Below are positions 1-7,797 of a stretch of DNA of 22,154 nt, in pieces; within the stretch, counting starts at the first letter, position 1, and each line of letters begins with the position of its first letter. The stretch covers positions 1-22,154 of the forward strand of contig CAVONV010000017.1 in assembly GCA_963697355.1 (NCBI GenBank), read 5' to 3'. Made by a program: the position numbers and the translations under genes. This stretch comes from CAVONV01 sp963697355 (GTDB taxonomy: Bacteria; Acidobacteriota; Vicinamibacteria; Marinacidobacterales; DATDRI01). The notes beneath the pieces were generated by a model. The model was not told where the DNA came from. It saw only the letters and a list, made by a program, of their open reading frames with translations, and did no database searches.

Positions 1-724
1 TGTGTCTCCTTCGTCTCCTTGGCTGGCTTCGGCTCGGTTGGTCTTTGCTACTCCATCCGTCCCCTGCATACCCCATGGGCTCCAATCCTCAGCCATCATC
101 GCGGGTACCCAAACCTCAGGAGAGAAGCCGGGCATCATCTATCCGGTGAAGCTCGGAGCCACGACACCCACGACAGAGTACCGAATACCGTCGAGTCGGA
201 TGGACTCCTGCGAGACACTGGGACTGCTTCCTAAACGCCGCTGCCAAAAGCCATGGCTGATTAGGGCCACGGGATGGCTCCGCGGGGTTCGGTCTTCCTC
301 GGGCGAAAAGTTGCTCCCGACGAGTGCGTCGATTCCCAGGACGTCAACGAAATGTGCCGGTGACGATTTCTCCAATCACGAGCTCCGAGCGGCCTTTTCG
401 GTTGGGCCGCTGACCACCATGGAGGGAGTGGCCTCCGGCCGGAGAAGACATCGTTCTCGTCCCGGTCAGTCCGCATAGTCCAGGTAGGAGTGAACGGCGT
501 ATTCCCGGACCCTCCGGCATTCGATCGGGAGGAGTATGACGCGGACGAGCTCATTGGGACGTCTCTACCGGGGCGGGTCGCAGCAAAACGGCATTGACGA
601 CGCTGAAGATGGTCGTATTGAGGCCGATGCCCAAGGCGAGTGACGCGACGGCAACAGCGGTGAAGCCGGGGTTGGAAGCCAGCGCTCGAAAACCGTATTT
701 GAGGTCTTTGAATATGTCTCTCAT
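1..724 (-). pseudogene. Decayed ADOP-type MacB/FtsX permease, N-terminal part, runs off left edge
   Basis: Read on the minus strand from ATG at 724 (or 730), the protein begins MRDIFKDLKYGFRALASNPG and continues with the ALGIGLNTTIFSVVNAVLLRP transmembrane hallmark of orphan MacB-like permeases. The frame then closes with TGA near 550. Homology resumes in another frame (PNELVRV...YLDYAD), shifts again near 475 and 430 (RDENDVFSG, then SMVVSGPTEKAARSS), meets an in-frame TGA, and continues as the MacB periplasmic core (VDVLGIDALVGSNFSPEED, LDGIRYSVVGVVAP). An in-frame TAG at 141-139 interrupts it before a readable continuation, MPGFSPEVWVPAMM. At least two frameshifts and two internal stops make this a clear pseudogene. 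Intact relatives are about 800 residues with an N-terminal helix, a periplasmic domain and a duplicated FtsX domain. The rest lies outside the window. No ATPase gene is adjacent, as expected for orphan permeases. Confidence 0.85.
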
Positions 725-833
725 GGCCATTACCTATTCGATCGGTCGATTCCAACGTCATTATCCATAACGGGATTGCGGTCGGTGAAGTTTCCGGAGT
801 CTGCCGTTTTTCGCGAACAGAAGGAAGCGGTAG

Positions 834-980
834 AATCCGTCCCAACGTGAAGAAGCCGTGAAGATCATCGCGGTGCTCACGGACCCGAAAGTTGTCGCCC
901 GCATCATCCTTCATCCACAGCAAACCGACCCGCCTGCGGCACCTCGAGCTCCTCCACCCCTCCGCCATCTCCTCAACTAA
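834..980 (+). pseudogene. Transposase C-terminal remnant (IS91-like/zinc-ribbon type)
   Basis: The plus-strand frame ending at TAA 978-980 reads REEAVKIIAVLTDPKVVAR followed by a Pro-rich tail (DPPAAPRAPPPLRHLLN). The pattern 'K-I-[IL]-A-[FV]-[LI]-T-[DE]-P-x-V-[VI]' followed by an Ala/Pro-rich tail is what I know from the C-terminus of IS91-like transposases, just after their zinc ribbon. An in-frame TAG at 831-833 ends it upstream, so only about 48 codons remain. The family call is from memory of the motif. An alternative is a chance similarity in a GC-rich spacer. Confidence 0.45.
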
Positions 981-1027
981 ACCGGCCAAGACAATCCATG
1001 GTTATCCGTGTGTCTTTCTAGGGTCTA

Positions 1028-1156
1028 ATCATCCGAAAAGACGACACCACATGCGCCCCCTCAACTCGCATTCCGGTAGTCCCGAACGAGTCTTCGAGGA
1101 GGGGCTCCTCCACTCCCCGAGGCCCCAACCACAACTCCCACGACCTCAGCTCGAGG
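1028..1156. repeat. Dispersed repeat, copy 1 (blocks A 1028-1051 and B 1103-1156)
   Basis: Block A (1028-1051) and block B (1103-1156) recur as a contiguous unit at 18462-18540. By eye, block B differs at about 5 of 54 positions and block A by one A in a run. Here the two blocks are separated by 51 extra bases. In the frame APPLPEAP-TTPTTSA the differences between copies fall largely at third codon positions, which suggests that the unit derives from a Pro/Thr-rich coding tail, perhaps of a transposase. It lies between the transposase scar and the lyase gene. Confidence 0.7.
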
Positions 1157-1308
1157 ACGCTACAAGCTCCATCAGCCCGGTTTCTCATCCCAGGCATCAC
1201 ATTTCGCGGATCTCGGGAGGTCGATACAAACCTCTATTGAGTTCGCTGACGATCCACGCCTGTGATAGTTTTGTGCGCCAAGTACCTGTATCTGATAGGG
1301 AGGGTCTC

Positions 1309-2859
1309 ATGAGACGTTGGTGCAAAGGTTTGCTCCTACCTGCCGCCATGGCGGTGGCAATTCCTAACACTGGTTTGGCTCAACGGCTAAAGAAGGGCCC
1401 TGCGGAAGACATCGTGGAATTTCTCAATAAGCCTCGGTTGGAAAAAGCGATCGCCGATCTTTTCGTTCCGGTCTCGCTTATCAATAAAGCCCACGTCATC
1501 ATGCTTGCAGAACAGGAGATCATTTCCGATAACGAGGCGCGAGAGATCCTGCGGGTGTTGACTGCAATTGAGCGGGAACCTCGTGATGAGTTGCCTTGGG
1601 ATGAGTCGAAAGACCTCTACATGAATGTCGAAGCCTGGGTTATTGATCGCGCGGCGAACGATGTGGGCGGGAAGATCCACACCGGACGGAGTCGGAACGA
1701 TCTTTACGCGACCGCATACAGGTTGTCGGTACGCGACAAACTGGAGAAAGCGATGGAAACGTTGATTGAGCTCGAGAGGCAAGAGCTCACTTTGGCAGAA
1801 CGACACTTGAACACTCTCATGCCGGGTTACACGCATCTCCAACACGCGCAGCCCATCACGTTCGGTCACTATCTGGTAGGCCACGCGCAGGCCTTGTCCC
1901 GCGATCTGGAGCGGCTCGAGCAGTCCTATGCCTTTACCAATCTCAATCCGTTGGGCGCAGCGGCTCTGGCGACGACCGGGTTTCCCATTGATCGTGAAAG
2001 GACGACAGCTCTTCTAGGATTCAACGCGCCGATTGGAAACTCTCTCGATGCCGTGGCCTCGCGAGACTACATCCTCGATGTCCTATCCGCGCTAGCGATC
2101 ACCCTTTCGGATATCAGCCGCCTAGCGGAGGAGCTCATTCTGTGGAATACGCTCGAGTTCGGCATGGCGGAAGTCGCCGACCAGTACGCTTCGACGAGTA
2201 GCATCATGCCTCAAAAGAAGAATGCCTCATCGCTGGAGCATTGTCGCGCCAAGGCCGGGCACGCCTTCGGGAACTTGATGGCGGCGCTCACCATGGTAAA
2301 AGGAGTGCCCTTCATGCACACACGGGATACCGGGACAGAGATTTACAGCACCCTCTGGCCGGCCTTCAAGGAGTTCGACATCACTGTGAAGTTGATGACC
2401 GGGGTGCTTGCGACGCTCGAGGTGAAGAAGGACATCATGGCAGAGCAATCGGGCCAAGGCTTCACGGCGGCTACCGAGTTGACCGATCTTATTGTTCGGA
2501 AGGGGAACCTGTCGTTTCGGACGGCCCATCACATAGTGGCGGCTGTCGTGGCGGAGATGATGGGGGAGGGAAAGGGACCCGAGGCGATCACGAGTCAAAT
2601 GTTGGACGACGTCGCGCTGGCAGAAACCGGCTCGGGATTGAACTTGGAAGAGCAAGAGGTGCGCGACGCTCTTGACCCGCGCAAGAATGTAGAAGCAAGA
2701 AACGTCCTAGGTGGTCCTGCACCGGGCCAGGTCCAGCAGGCGATCGCAAAACTGACAGTAAAGCTAGAGGACGCCAAATCCAACCTCCAGCGTCGTTCCG
2801 ATCAGCTAATGGAAAGCCAAAGAACACTAGAGGCGGCGGCGGGCAGCTACTTGCAATAG
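1309..2859 (+). CDS. Exported argininosuccinate lyase-like enzyme (fumarase/aspartase superfamily)
   Basis: The 516-residue product carries the argininosuccinate lyase (ASL) signatures HTGRSRND (about 124-131), GYTHLQHAQPIT with the catalytic-base His near 176, and the superfamily signature STSSIMPQKKN (about 295-305) holding the mobile-loop serine. Family enzymes eliminate fumarate from an aspartyl adduct such as argininosuccinate. Several usual ASL residues differ: QKKNAS replaces the common QKKNPD, and NPLGAAALATT replaces the usual SPLGSGALAGT-like stretch. The start at 1309 follows a GGGAGG site and gives MRRWCKG, a hydrophobic stretch (LLLPAAMAVAI) and a plausible cleavage site after TGLA, so export is predicted. 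Housekeeping ASL is cytoplasmic, and no arg gene is nearby, so the real substrate may be another aspartate or aminocarboxylate adduct. The frame is open upstream to about 892, but that part lies over repeat and transposase scar and is not counted as coding. Confidence 0.85.
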   Translation: MRRWCKGLLLPAAMAVAIPNTGLAQRLKKGPAEDIVEFLNKPRLEKAIADLFVPVSLINKAHVIMLAEQEIISDNEAREILRVLTAIEREPRDELPWDESKDLYMNVEAWVIDRAANDVGGKIHTGRSRNDLYATAYRLSVRDKLEKAMETLIELERQELTLAERHLNTLMPGYTHLQHAQPITFGHYLVGHAQALSRDLERLEQSYAFTNLNPLGAAALATTGFPIDRERTTALLGFNAPIGNSLDAVASRDYILDVLSALAITLSDISRLAEELILWNTLEFGMAEVADQYASTSSIMPQKKNASSLEHCRAKAGHAFGNLMAALTMVKGVPFMHTRDTGTEIYSTLWPAFKEFDITVKLMTGVLATLEVKKDIMAEQSGQGFTAATELTDLIVRKGNLSFRTAHHIVAAVVAEMMGEGKGPEAITSQMLDDVALAETGSGLNLEEQEVRDALDPRKNVEARNVLGGPAPGQVQQAIAKLTVKLEDAKSNLQRRSDQLMESQRTLEAAAGSYLQ

Positions 2860-3080
2860 GAAACCCAGCGTTGCAGAGAGTCGTGGAGTGACCATGCCTC
2901 GTTGGTGAGCTTGACGACGGCGCGTCTCAGCTTCTTATGTCCATCGAACAGGCGCACGAATTCGGATTCTCTACGACCGCCTTTGGCTCGTACCACACGG
3001 GTAAGGTCTCGTCTTTCTTCGATGGAACAATACGATAGCGGCGGAGTCATTCTGATGTCGAGCGTCCTCACGGCTCGCAA
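2847..3080 (-). CDS. Doubtful small basic protein, unknown
   Basis: The only notable open frame in the 2860-3237 spacer is on the minus strand and has 77 codons from a TTG, or about 67 from ATG near 3050. The middle is rich in charged residues (EERRDLTRVVRAKGGRRES) and could form an Arg/Lys-rich helix. There is no convincing ribosome binding site, and its 3' end overlaps the lyase stop on the opposite strand by 13 bases. I do not recognise the family. It may be a small real gene, a gene fragment, or nothing. No other structure was seen in the rest of this spacer. Confidence 0.2.
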   Translation of the reverse strand: MRAVRTLDIRMTPPLSYCSIEERRDLTRVVRAKGGRRESEFVRLFDGHKKLRRAVVKLTNEAWSLHDSLQRWVSYCK

Positions 3081-3237
3081 CGGAAGCCATGCTGACGGGT
3101 TCGCCGAACGCTACCTGTTCGGGCTGATAGGCATTGGCCGTCACATACCCATGTCTTGCCCTCACTGACCAATAGAACCAAGGAGTGAAGTGGAGTCGAG
3201 TCGATTGAAGACGGTGTCTCCGTACCGCTTTCTTGTT

Positions 3238-5520
3238 TTAGAACCTGGCCGAGATCGTGAAGAAGAAGCGGCCGGGGGGCTCGTCGTTGATTCGATCGAG
3301 GTTGAAGCCGTACCCGAAGCGTAACGGCAAATTCAGAAACGGCGCCAATAGACGAAGCTCACCTCCCGCATCGTATCGAAGCACCGGGAGATCCGTGTCC
3401 GGAAGATCGGTGGCGTAGATGTTGCCGACGTCGAAGAAGCCCACCAGGCGGATTCGCTGGGAGGCCACGAACTCGTATTCCGCACTCGCGTACACCAACT
3501 GATCACCGCCGATAGGAACTCCTTCGGGTGTTTTGGGACCTACCTCTCGGATGGGAAACGCACGCATATCGCCTTCGCTACCTAGAAAGAGCCGCTCGAA
3601 GCGGGGTAGACCGTTGTCTTCCGTAATTCCGAAAGACCAGACCGATTCCGCCCGGCCGCGCAGACTGACGAGGTTTCGGCGGCGGGAGCCATCGAGCGGG
3701 ATGATGGTATGTGCGCGCCCTCTAATCTTGATGAGATCGACGTCGCCACCCAGTGGACCACCCACCACTTCGGCGCCCAAGAACCACTGCGTCCCTCGCG
3801 TGGGAAAGATGGCTTGGTTTCGACCCTCATATCCGAAATCGAAATTGACCCGTTTCGTGCGAAATCTCTGACCAAGGAAGGGCGTGAGAAAAGGTACCGG
3901 TGTCTCTAGCGAGGAGCTCAGTGTGAAGCCGGCCCATTGAAATCCGCTCAGAAGTCTCCACCGGGTCGCTCCCAACCCGGAAAGCCGAAGCGAGAAGCTC
4001 GTTTGATCGTCTGAGGTCTCGTCAGGGTATTCGATGTTCTGCCGGATGAACGATCCGCTCCATGAAAATCGCCGGCCCAAGGAATGGGGATCCAGATAAC
4101 CCACACTCACGTTTCCAAGGCGATTTCCAAGCTCACCGTCAAAGCTCCAAGTCTCTCCTTGTCCAATGAGGCTTCGGGCGACAAGGCCGAGATTTCCGGA
4201 AACCCCTTGTACGCCGTTTGCGCCTCCGCCCACGAAGTACTCGAATCGCGGTGGCTCCTTTACGTGGTAGGTGACGTCGATGATGTTGGTATCCAATCCC
4301 ACCCGCGTCTCGGGCGTTGCCGCTTTGACCAGGCCGAGCGTTGTCAAGGTCCGGACATCCTCGTCCATGGCGGCAAGGCTGAACCGTTCCATCTCCATCG
4401 CGGTGAAGTATTGCCTAAGATGTCGGTCGCGAGTCCACTCGTTGCCGGCGATTTCGATACGTCCAAACAAGTGGAGTCGACCCGGACGTACGCGAATGGC
4501 GACATCCGCGCGACGCGAGACCGGGTGGTATCTTTCGTCGACGTTGATTTGTGCGGCTCCATATCCGCGATCACTGTAGCTTTTCTCGAGAAGTTCCTTG
4601 GTTCTTCGAACCGCAAGCGCATCGTAAGGCTCTCCTTTGACTAGGGAGAGCCACGAACGGACGGTTTCTTCTTTGACGAGGGAACCTGGTTCGACGAGGA
4701 TCAAGTTGGTGAGGTATATGGGCCCTTCTTGTATAGGGATAGAGAGTCGAATCGGACCACCTTCTCCCTCGACTCGTGCAGGACCGACCACGACGGCGAG
4801 ATGACCGCGTTCGAGGTACAGGTCGCGAATCCGCTCCAAGTCTTTGTCTAGGTGTTCCCTGTCGAAGCGATTGCTCCTCGTGAGCCATGTCGTCCAGCTT
4901 GATGGCTTCAATTGCATGGCCTCGAGAAGCTCGGATTCCTGGAAGGTTTCGTTCCCCTCGAACGCGATCTCCCCGAGTCGGTCTCCTGTCTCCTTTGCGA
5001 TGACCAGGGTGAGACCGACGCGACCCGTTTCAATATGGGCAAGATCGGCGGAGACCTCAAAGCTCGGTCCGACGGCCTGTCTCAGAACCGCGGCAACTCT
5101 GCGAGCGTCATCCTCACCAAATGGTTGACGAAGCCGCAAGTCAACCCCAAATTCGGTGAGTTTTTCTCTGACCTCCTGCTCATTGCGGTAGGGTCCCTTC
5201 CCCTCGATGCGGACCTCGGTGAGCCATGGCTTTTCTTCGACTTCGACGATCAGGCGTGCCCCACCCGTTGGAGACTCTTCACGGCGAAACTGGATATTTT
5301 CGAAAAGCCCCGTATCCCACAGTTGACGAAAGGCCATCCCCATGGAGCCGTCGGTGAGGGGCTTGTTCTGGACGGGCTCGAGGTAGTAGAGAATGGTCTG
5401 GTCGGAGACGGTTCGACTTCCGACGATCCGGATCTCCGCCACTTCATCGGCCTGTGCCAACGTAACGCTCAGGAGCAAGAGGAGTGTCGTTGTCAAGGAT
5501 CCTCGGTGTCTTGGACCCAC
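3238..5520 (-). CDS. bamA: BamA/TamA-like Omp85 outer-membrane assembly protein
   Basis: This 760-residue protein has a cleavable signal peptide (cleavage expected after AQA, about residue 24). Five POTRA-like repeats follow at roughly 27-98, 101-176, 180-265, 268-346 and 349-421, with typical openings such as VAEIRIVGSRTVS, LTEVRIEGKG, GEIAFEGNETF and FGRIEIAGNEW. A C-terminal 16-strand-type barrel spans about 425-760 and ends in the aromatic SARF. Known Omp85 proteins of this build insert beta-barrel proteins into the outer membrane (BamA), or export proteins together with TamB. The barrel loop that usually carries (V/I)RG(F/Y) reads MRAF at about 652-655. The start is GTG at 5520, 22 bases after the stop of the aldehyde dehydrogenase gene, with no strong ribosome site, so coupling to that gene is likely. 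The symbol is by similarity. With no bam or lpx neighbours it may be an accessory paralogue. Confidence 0.9.
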   Translation of the reverse strand: MGPRHRGSLTTTLLLLLSVTLAQADEVAEIRIVGSRTVSDQTILYYLEPVQNKPLTDGSMGMAFRQLWDTGLFENIQFRREESPTGGARLIVEVEEKPWLTEVRIEGKGPYRNEQEVREKLTEFGVDLRLRQPFGEDDARRVAAVLRQAVGPSFEVSADLAHIETGRVGLTLVIAKETGDRLGEIAFEGNETFQESELLEAMQLKPSSWTTWLTRSNRFDREHLDKDLERIRDLYLERGHLAVVVGPARVEGEGGPIRLSIPIQEGPIYLTNLILVEPGSLVKEETVRSWLSLVKGEPYDALAVRRTKELLEKSYSDRGYGAAQINVDERYHPVSRRADVAIRVRPGRLHLFGRIEIAGNEWTRDRHLRQYFTAMEMERFSLAAMDEDVRTLTTLGLVKAATPETRVGLDTNIIDVTYHVKEPPRFEYFVGGGANGVQGVSGNLGLVARSLIGQGETWSFDGELGNRLGNVSVGYLDPHSLGRRFSWSGSFIRQNIEYPDETSDDQTSFSLRLSGLGATRWRLLSGFQWAGFTLSSSLETPVPFLTPFLGQRFRTKRVNFDFGYEGRNQAIFPTRGTQWFLGAEVVGGPLGGDVDLIKIRGRAHTIIPLDGSRRRNLVSLRGRAESVWSFGITEDNGLPRFERLFLGSEGDMRAFPIREVGPKTPEGVPIGGDQLVYASAEYEFVASQRIRLVGFFDVGNIYATDLPDTDLPVLRYDAGGELRLLAPFLNLPLRFGYGFNLDRINDEPPGRFFFTISARF

Positions 5521-5542
5521 TCGCCAAAGTGAGTCTTGTCTT

Positions 5543-7108
5543 CTACTCCGTCATGGCGGGAGCACAGATCTGATCCAGGCGCTCAGGGTCACCTTGCAGT
5601 GCTACCCGCTGCATATAGTGATGAACGCTTCTCATCCCGCCCAGTTCTTCTCCGCCTCCGGCACGTCCCGGTCCTCCATGAACGAGGTGTGGCATGACGA
5701 CGCCGTGACCGGTGGACTCAGGAGCCGCCTTAGCGTTCATTACCATCAAGCGTCCATGATACGGCGCCACCCCAAATGTGACTTTGGTGCAGAAATCCAT
5801 GTTCTCGCTGAACATCGACCCGACCAGGCTACCTCCACCGCGACGGGCAAGATCAATGGCCTGATCGACATCGCCGTAGCCGATCACGGTGGCGAGAGGA
5901 CCAAAGACTTCGATCTCGTGAACCAGTTTGGAGCTTTCTGGATTCGTCGAATGGAGTAGCACCGGTTCCATAAAGGCACCCTTGGCTCCATCCACGCCCT
6001 CGAAGTTCGTGCGGTTCGGATCACCGAGAACGATCTCTGCCTCCTGGGTCAGAGCTTGGATGCCGTCGCGCGCCGATTGTACGGCATCGCGGTCGACGAG
6101 AGGCCCCATCTTCACGCCTTCCGTTGCTGGATCTCCGACCTTGACCGCCGAGAGTTTCTCTCGCAGGCTGTCGATGACCGCCTGCTCCTTGTCCTTGGGG
6201 ACGATGACACGCCGGACAGCGGTGCACTTTTGACCGGCCTTGATGATCATTTCGTTGACCACTTCCTTGATGAAGTAGTTGTAGGTCGGTGATTCCGCAG
6301 GCACGTCGGGTCCCAGCAAGATGCAGTTCAAGGAGTCCGCCTCGATATTTACACGCACCGCTTTGGCTACGATGTTCGGATGGGAACGGATCTTTTGACC
6401 CGTGGTTGCCGAGCCGGTGAAAGCAACGACGTCTTGACATGTCAGATGATCGAGCAGATCGCCGACGGAGCCGGAGAGAAGCTGTAATGTCCCCTCCGGC
6501 ATCACACCCGATTCGATGAGAAGCTCGACCATGCGGAAGGTCAGCCATGCGGAAGTCGTTGCCGGTTTGACGATATTGGGTAAGCCGGCCAATAGCGACG
6601 GGGCGAGCTTTTCGAGCATACCCCAGGATGGAAAATTGTAGGCGTTGATCTGAACGACGACGCCTTCAAGAGGTACGTAGACGTGTCGGCCGACGAAGTT
6701 GCCCGGTTTGGAGAGTCGCGAGACCTCACCATCGACGAGGAACGTGCTCGCGGGGAGCTTCTTGGAGCCCAAATGCGCGTAGAAACCGAGAGTGGCAATG
6801 CCACCATCCACGTCGAACATGGCGTCACGTTTGGTGGCTCCGTAAGTTGAGGCGATCCGGTTGAGCTCATCTCTATTGTCGTTGAGGACGCCAGCCATAT
6901 TCTTGAGGAGTGCGGCGCGGTCGTGGAATGTCATAGCTCGCAGTACGGGACCACCCTTGGTTCGCCCGTGCTCGAGCATGGCGGCGAGATCCAATCCCTC
7001 GCTACTGAGAGTGGCGATCTCTTCTCCAGTAACGGCGTGATGGAGAACGCGCCCTTCGCCCTCTCCGGCTTTCCACTCACCGCATGCGTAGCTTCTTAGC
7101 TTGTTCAT
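5543..7108 (-). CDS. paaZ: PaaZ/BoxD-type aldehyde dehydrogenase, stand-alone
   Basis: The 521 residues match the aldehyde dehydrogenase half of PaaZ. In aerobic phenylacetate catabolism that domain oxidises 3-oxo-5,6-dehydrosuberyl-CoA semialdehyde with NADP, and BoxD acts similarly on 3,4-dehydroadipyl-CoA semialdehyde in benzoate catabolism. Visible motifs are NAYNFPSW (about 155-162), FTGSATTG (about 230-237), the general base in VNIEADSLN (Glu256) and the nucleophile in GQKCTAVRR (Cys295). Both have the same numbering as I recall for E. coli PaaZ. The C-terminal MaoC/enoyl-CoA hydratase domain of bifunctional PaaZ (total about 680 residues) is absent, so ring opening would need a separate hydrolase. 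The ATG at 7108 is preceded by GAGG at five bases. No paaABCDE or box genes are in view. The specific substrate remains an inference. Confidence 0.85.
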   Translation of the reverse strand: MNKLRSYACGEWKAGEGEGRVLHHAVTGEEIATLSSEGLDLAAMLEHGRTKGGPVLRAMTFHDRAALLKNMAGVLNDNRDELNRIASTYGATKRDAMFDVDGGIATLGFYAHLGSKKLPASTFLVDGEVSRLSKPGNFVGRHVYVPLEGVVVQINAYNFPSWGMLEKLAPSLLAGLPNIVKPATTSAWLTFRMVELLIESGVMPEGTLQLLSGSVGDLLDHLTCQDVVAFTGSATTGQKIRSHPNIVAKAVRVNIEADSLNCILLGPDVPAESPTYNYFIKEVVNEMIIKAGQKCTAVRRVIVPKDKEQAVIDSLREKLSAVKVGDPATEGVKMGPLVDRDAVQSARDGIQALTQEAEIVLGDPNRTNFEGVDGAKGAFMEPVLLHSTNPESSKLVHEIEVFGPLATVIGYGDVDQAIDLARRGGGSLVGSMFSENMDFCTKVTFGVAPYHGRLMVMNAKAAPESTGHGVVMPHLVHGGPGRAGGGEELGGMRSVHHYMQRVALQGDPERLDQICAPAMTE

Positions 7109-7150
7109 TTAAACCTCATCGCGTTAGTTGAGAGTCACGCTTCTGCGAAC

Positions 7151-7195
7151 GCTCCCTCGAGGAATTCAAGAATTCAGGAATCATTCCATTCCCAT
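7151..7195. promoter_or_regulatory. AT-rich dyad cluster upstream of the aldehyde dehydrogenase gene
   Basis: Between the dipeptidase fragment and the aldehyde dehydrogenase start lies a pair of GAATTC palindromes two bases apart (about 7160-7173), followed by a small GGAAT-ATTCC dyad (about 7176-7186). These could bind a regulator of the downstream minus-strand gene. No clear -10/-35 pair was found with them, so this is only a candidate. Confidence 0.25.
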
Positions 7196-7203
7196 TTTCT
7201 CAC

Positions 7204-7791
7204 CTATTCTGCTGCTTGGAGCTCGGCCGCGATACGCTCTACTTCCGACCAGACGCGCAGTAGGTTGCCGGAACAGATCTTCTCGATGTCTTCCTCGGAG
7301 TATCCTTTCTTGAGGAGCTCGTGAATCAAGTTCGGATAGTATGAGACGTCTTTCAAACCCGTGGGAAGTGAGTCTCCCACACCGTCGAAATCGGAGCCTA
7401 GGCCCACATGGTCGATTCCAGCCATTTGAACCACATAGTCGATATGCGCAACCACATCCGTGACATCGGCATAGTCGATCCCCCTTTCTCGACGGAGCTT
7501 CTGGCCTTCTTCCGAGTCCAGGTCGATGCCTTGTTCTTCGGCGTAGGCTTGGAGCTCGTCCATGGCTTCCCGGTAATCACCCCTCAAGAAGGAAGAGCCG
7601 AAGTTGATTTGAATGACGCCGCCGTTTTGAGCCAGCCGCTGGATCATCTCGTCGGACATGTTGCGCTCCCAGCCGGGAGTGAAATATCGACACGAAGAAT
7701 GGGAGGCAATGACGGGCGCCTGCGATAGCTCCATGACCTGAAAGAAGGCTTCGTCCGTAATGTGAGACCAGTTTACGAAAATTTGCCGTGG
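7204..7791 (-). pseudogene. M19 (renal dipeptidase-type) membrane dipeptidase, N-terminal half missing
   Basis: The minus-strand frame reads FVNWSHITDEAFF, VIASHSSCRYF, GGVIQINFGSS and HVGLGSDFDGVGD, the C-terminal half of zinc dipeptidases of family M19. The two histidines equivalent to His198 and His219 of human renal dipeptidase (in WSHIT and ASHSS) are present with the same 21-residue spacing. The active-site DF(D) segment is also present. The N-terminal HxD metal motif and the bridging glutamate are missing. Recognisable homology begins just after an in-frame TGA at 7794-7792, only a few bases past the stop of the M14 peptidase gene. About 195 of the usual roughly 400 residues remain (first ATG at 7734). 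It cannot assemble the binuclear zinc site and is most likely a deletion remnant, although it may still be transcribed with its neighbours. Confidence 0.8.
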
Positions 7792-7797
7792 TCAATG

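Noticed and set aside
261..989. A 242-codon minus-strand open frame at the left end
   Set aside because: It only mixes pieces of the decayed permease in wrong frames with antisense of the transposase tail. It is a by-product of the frameshifts.
892..1308. Upstream extension of the lyase reading frame
   Set aside because: The frame is open by chance over the transposase scar and the repeat. The ribosome site and signal peptide fix the start at 1309.
2902..3168. Plus-strand 88-codon open frame after the lyase
   Set aside because: No family pattern and no ribosome site. If anything is coded in this spacer, the minus-strand frame is the better candidate.
4912..5532. 206-codon plus-strand open frame antisense to the BamA-like gene
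   Set aside because: Shadow of the POTRA-coding region, with no independent support.
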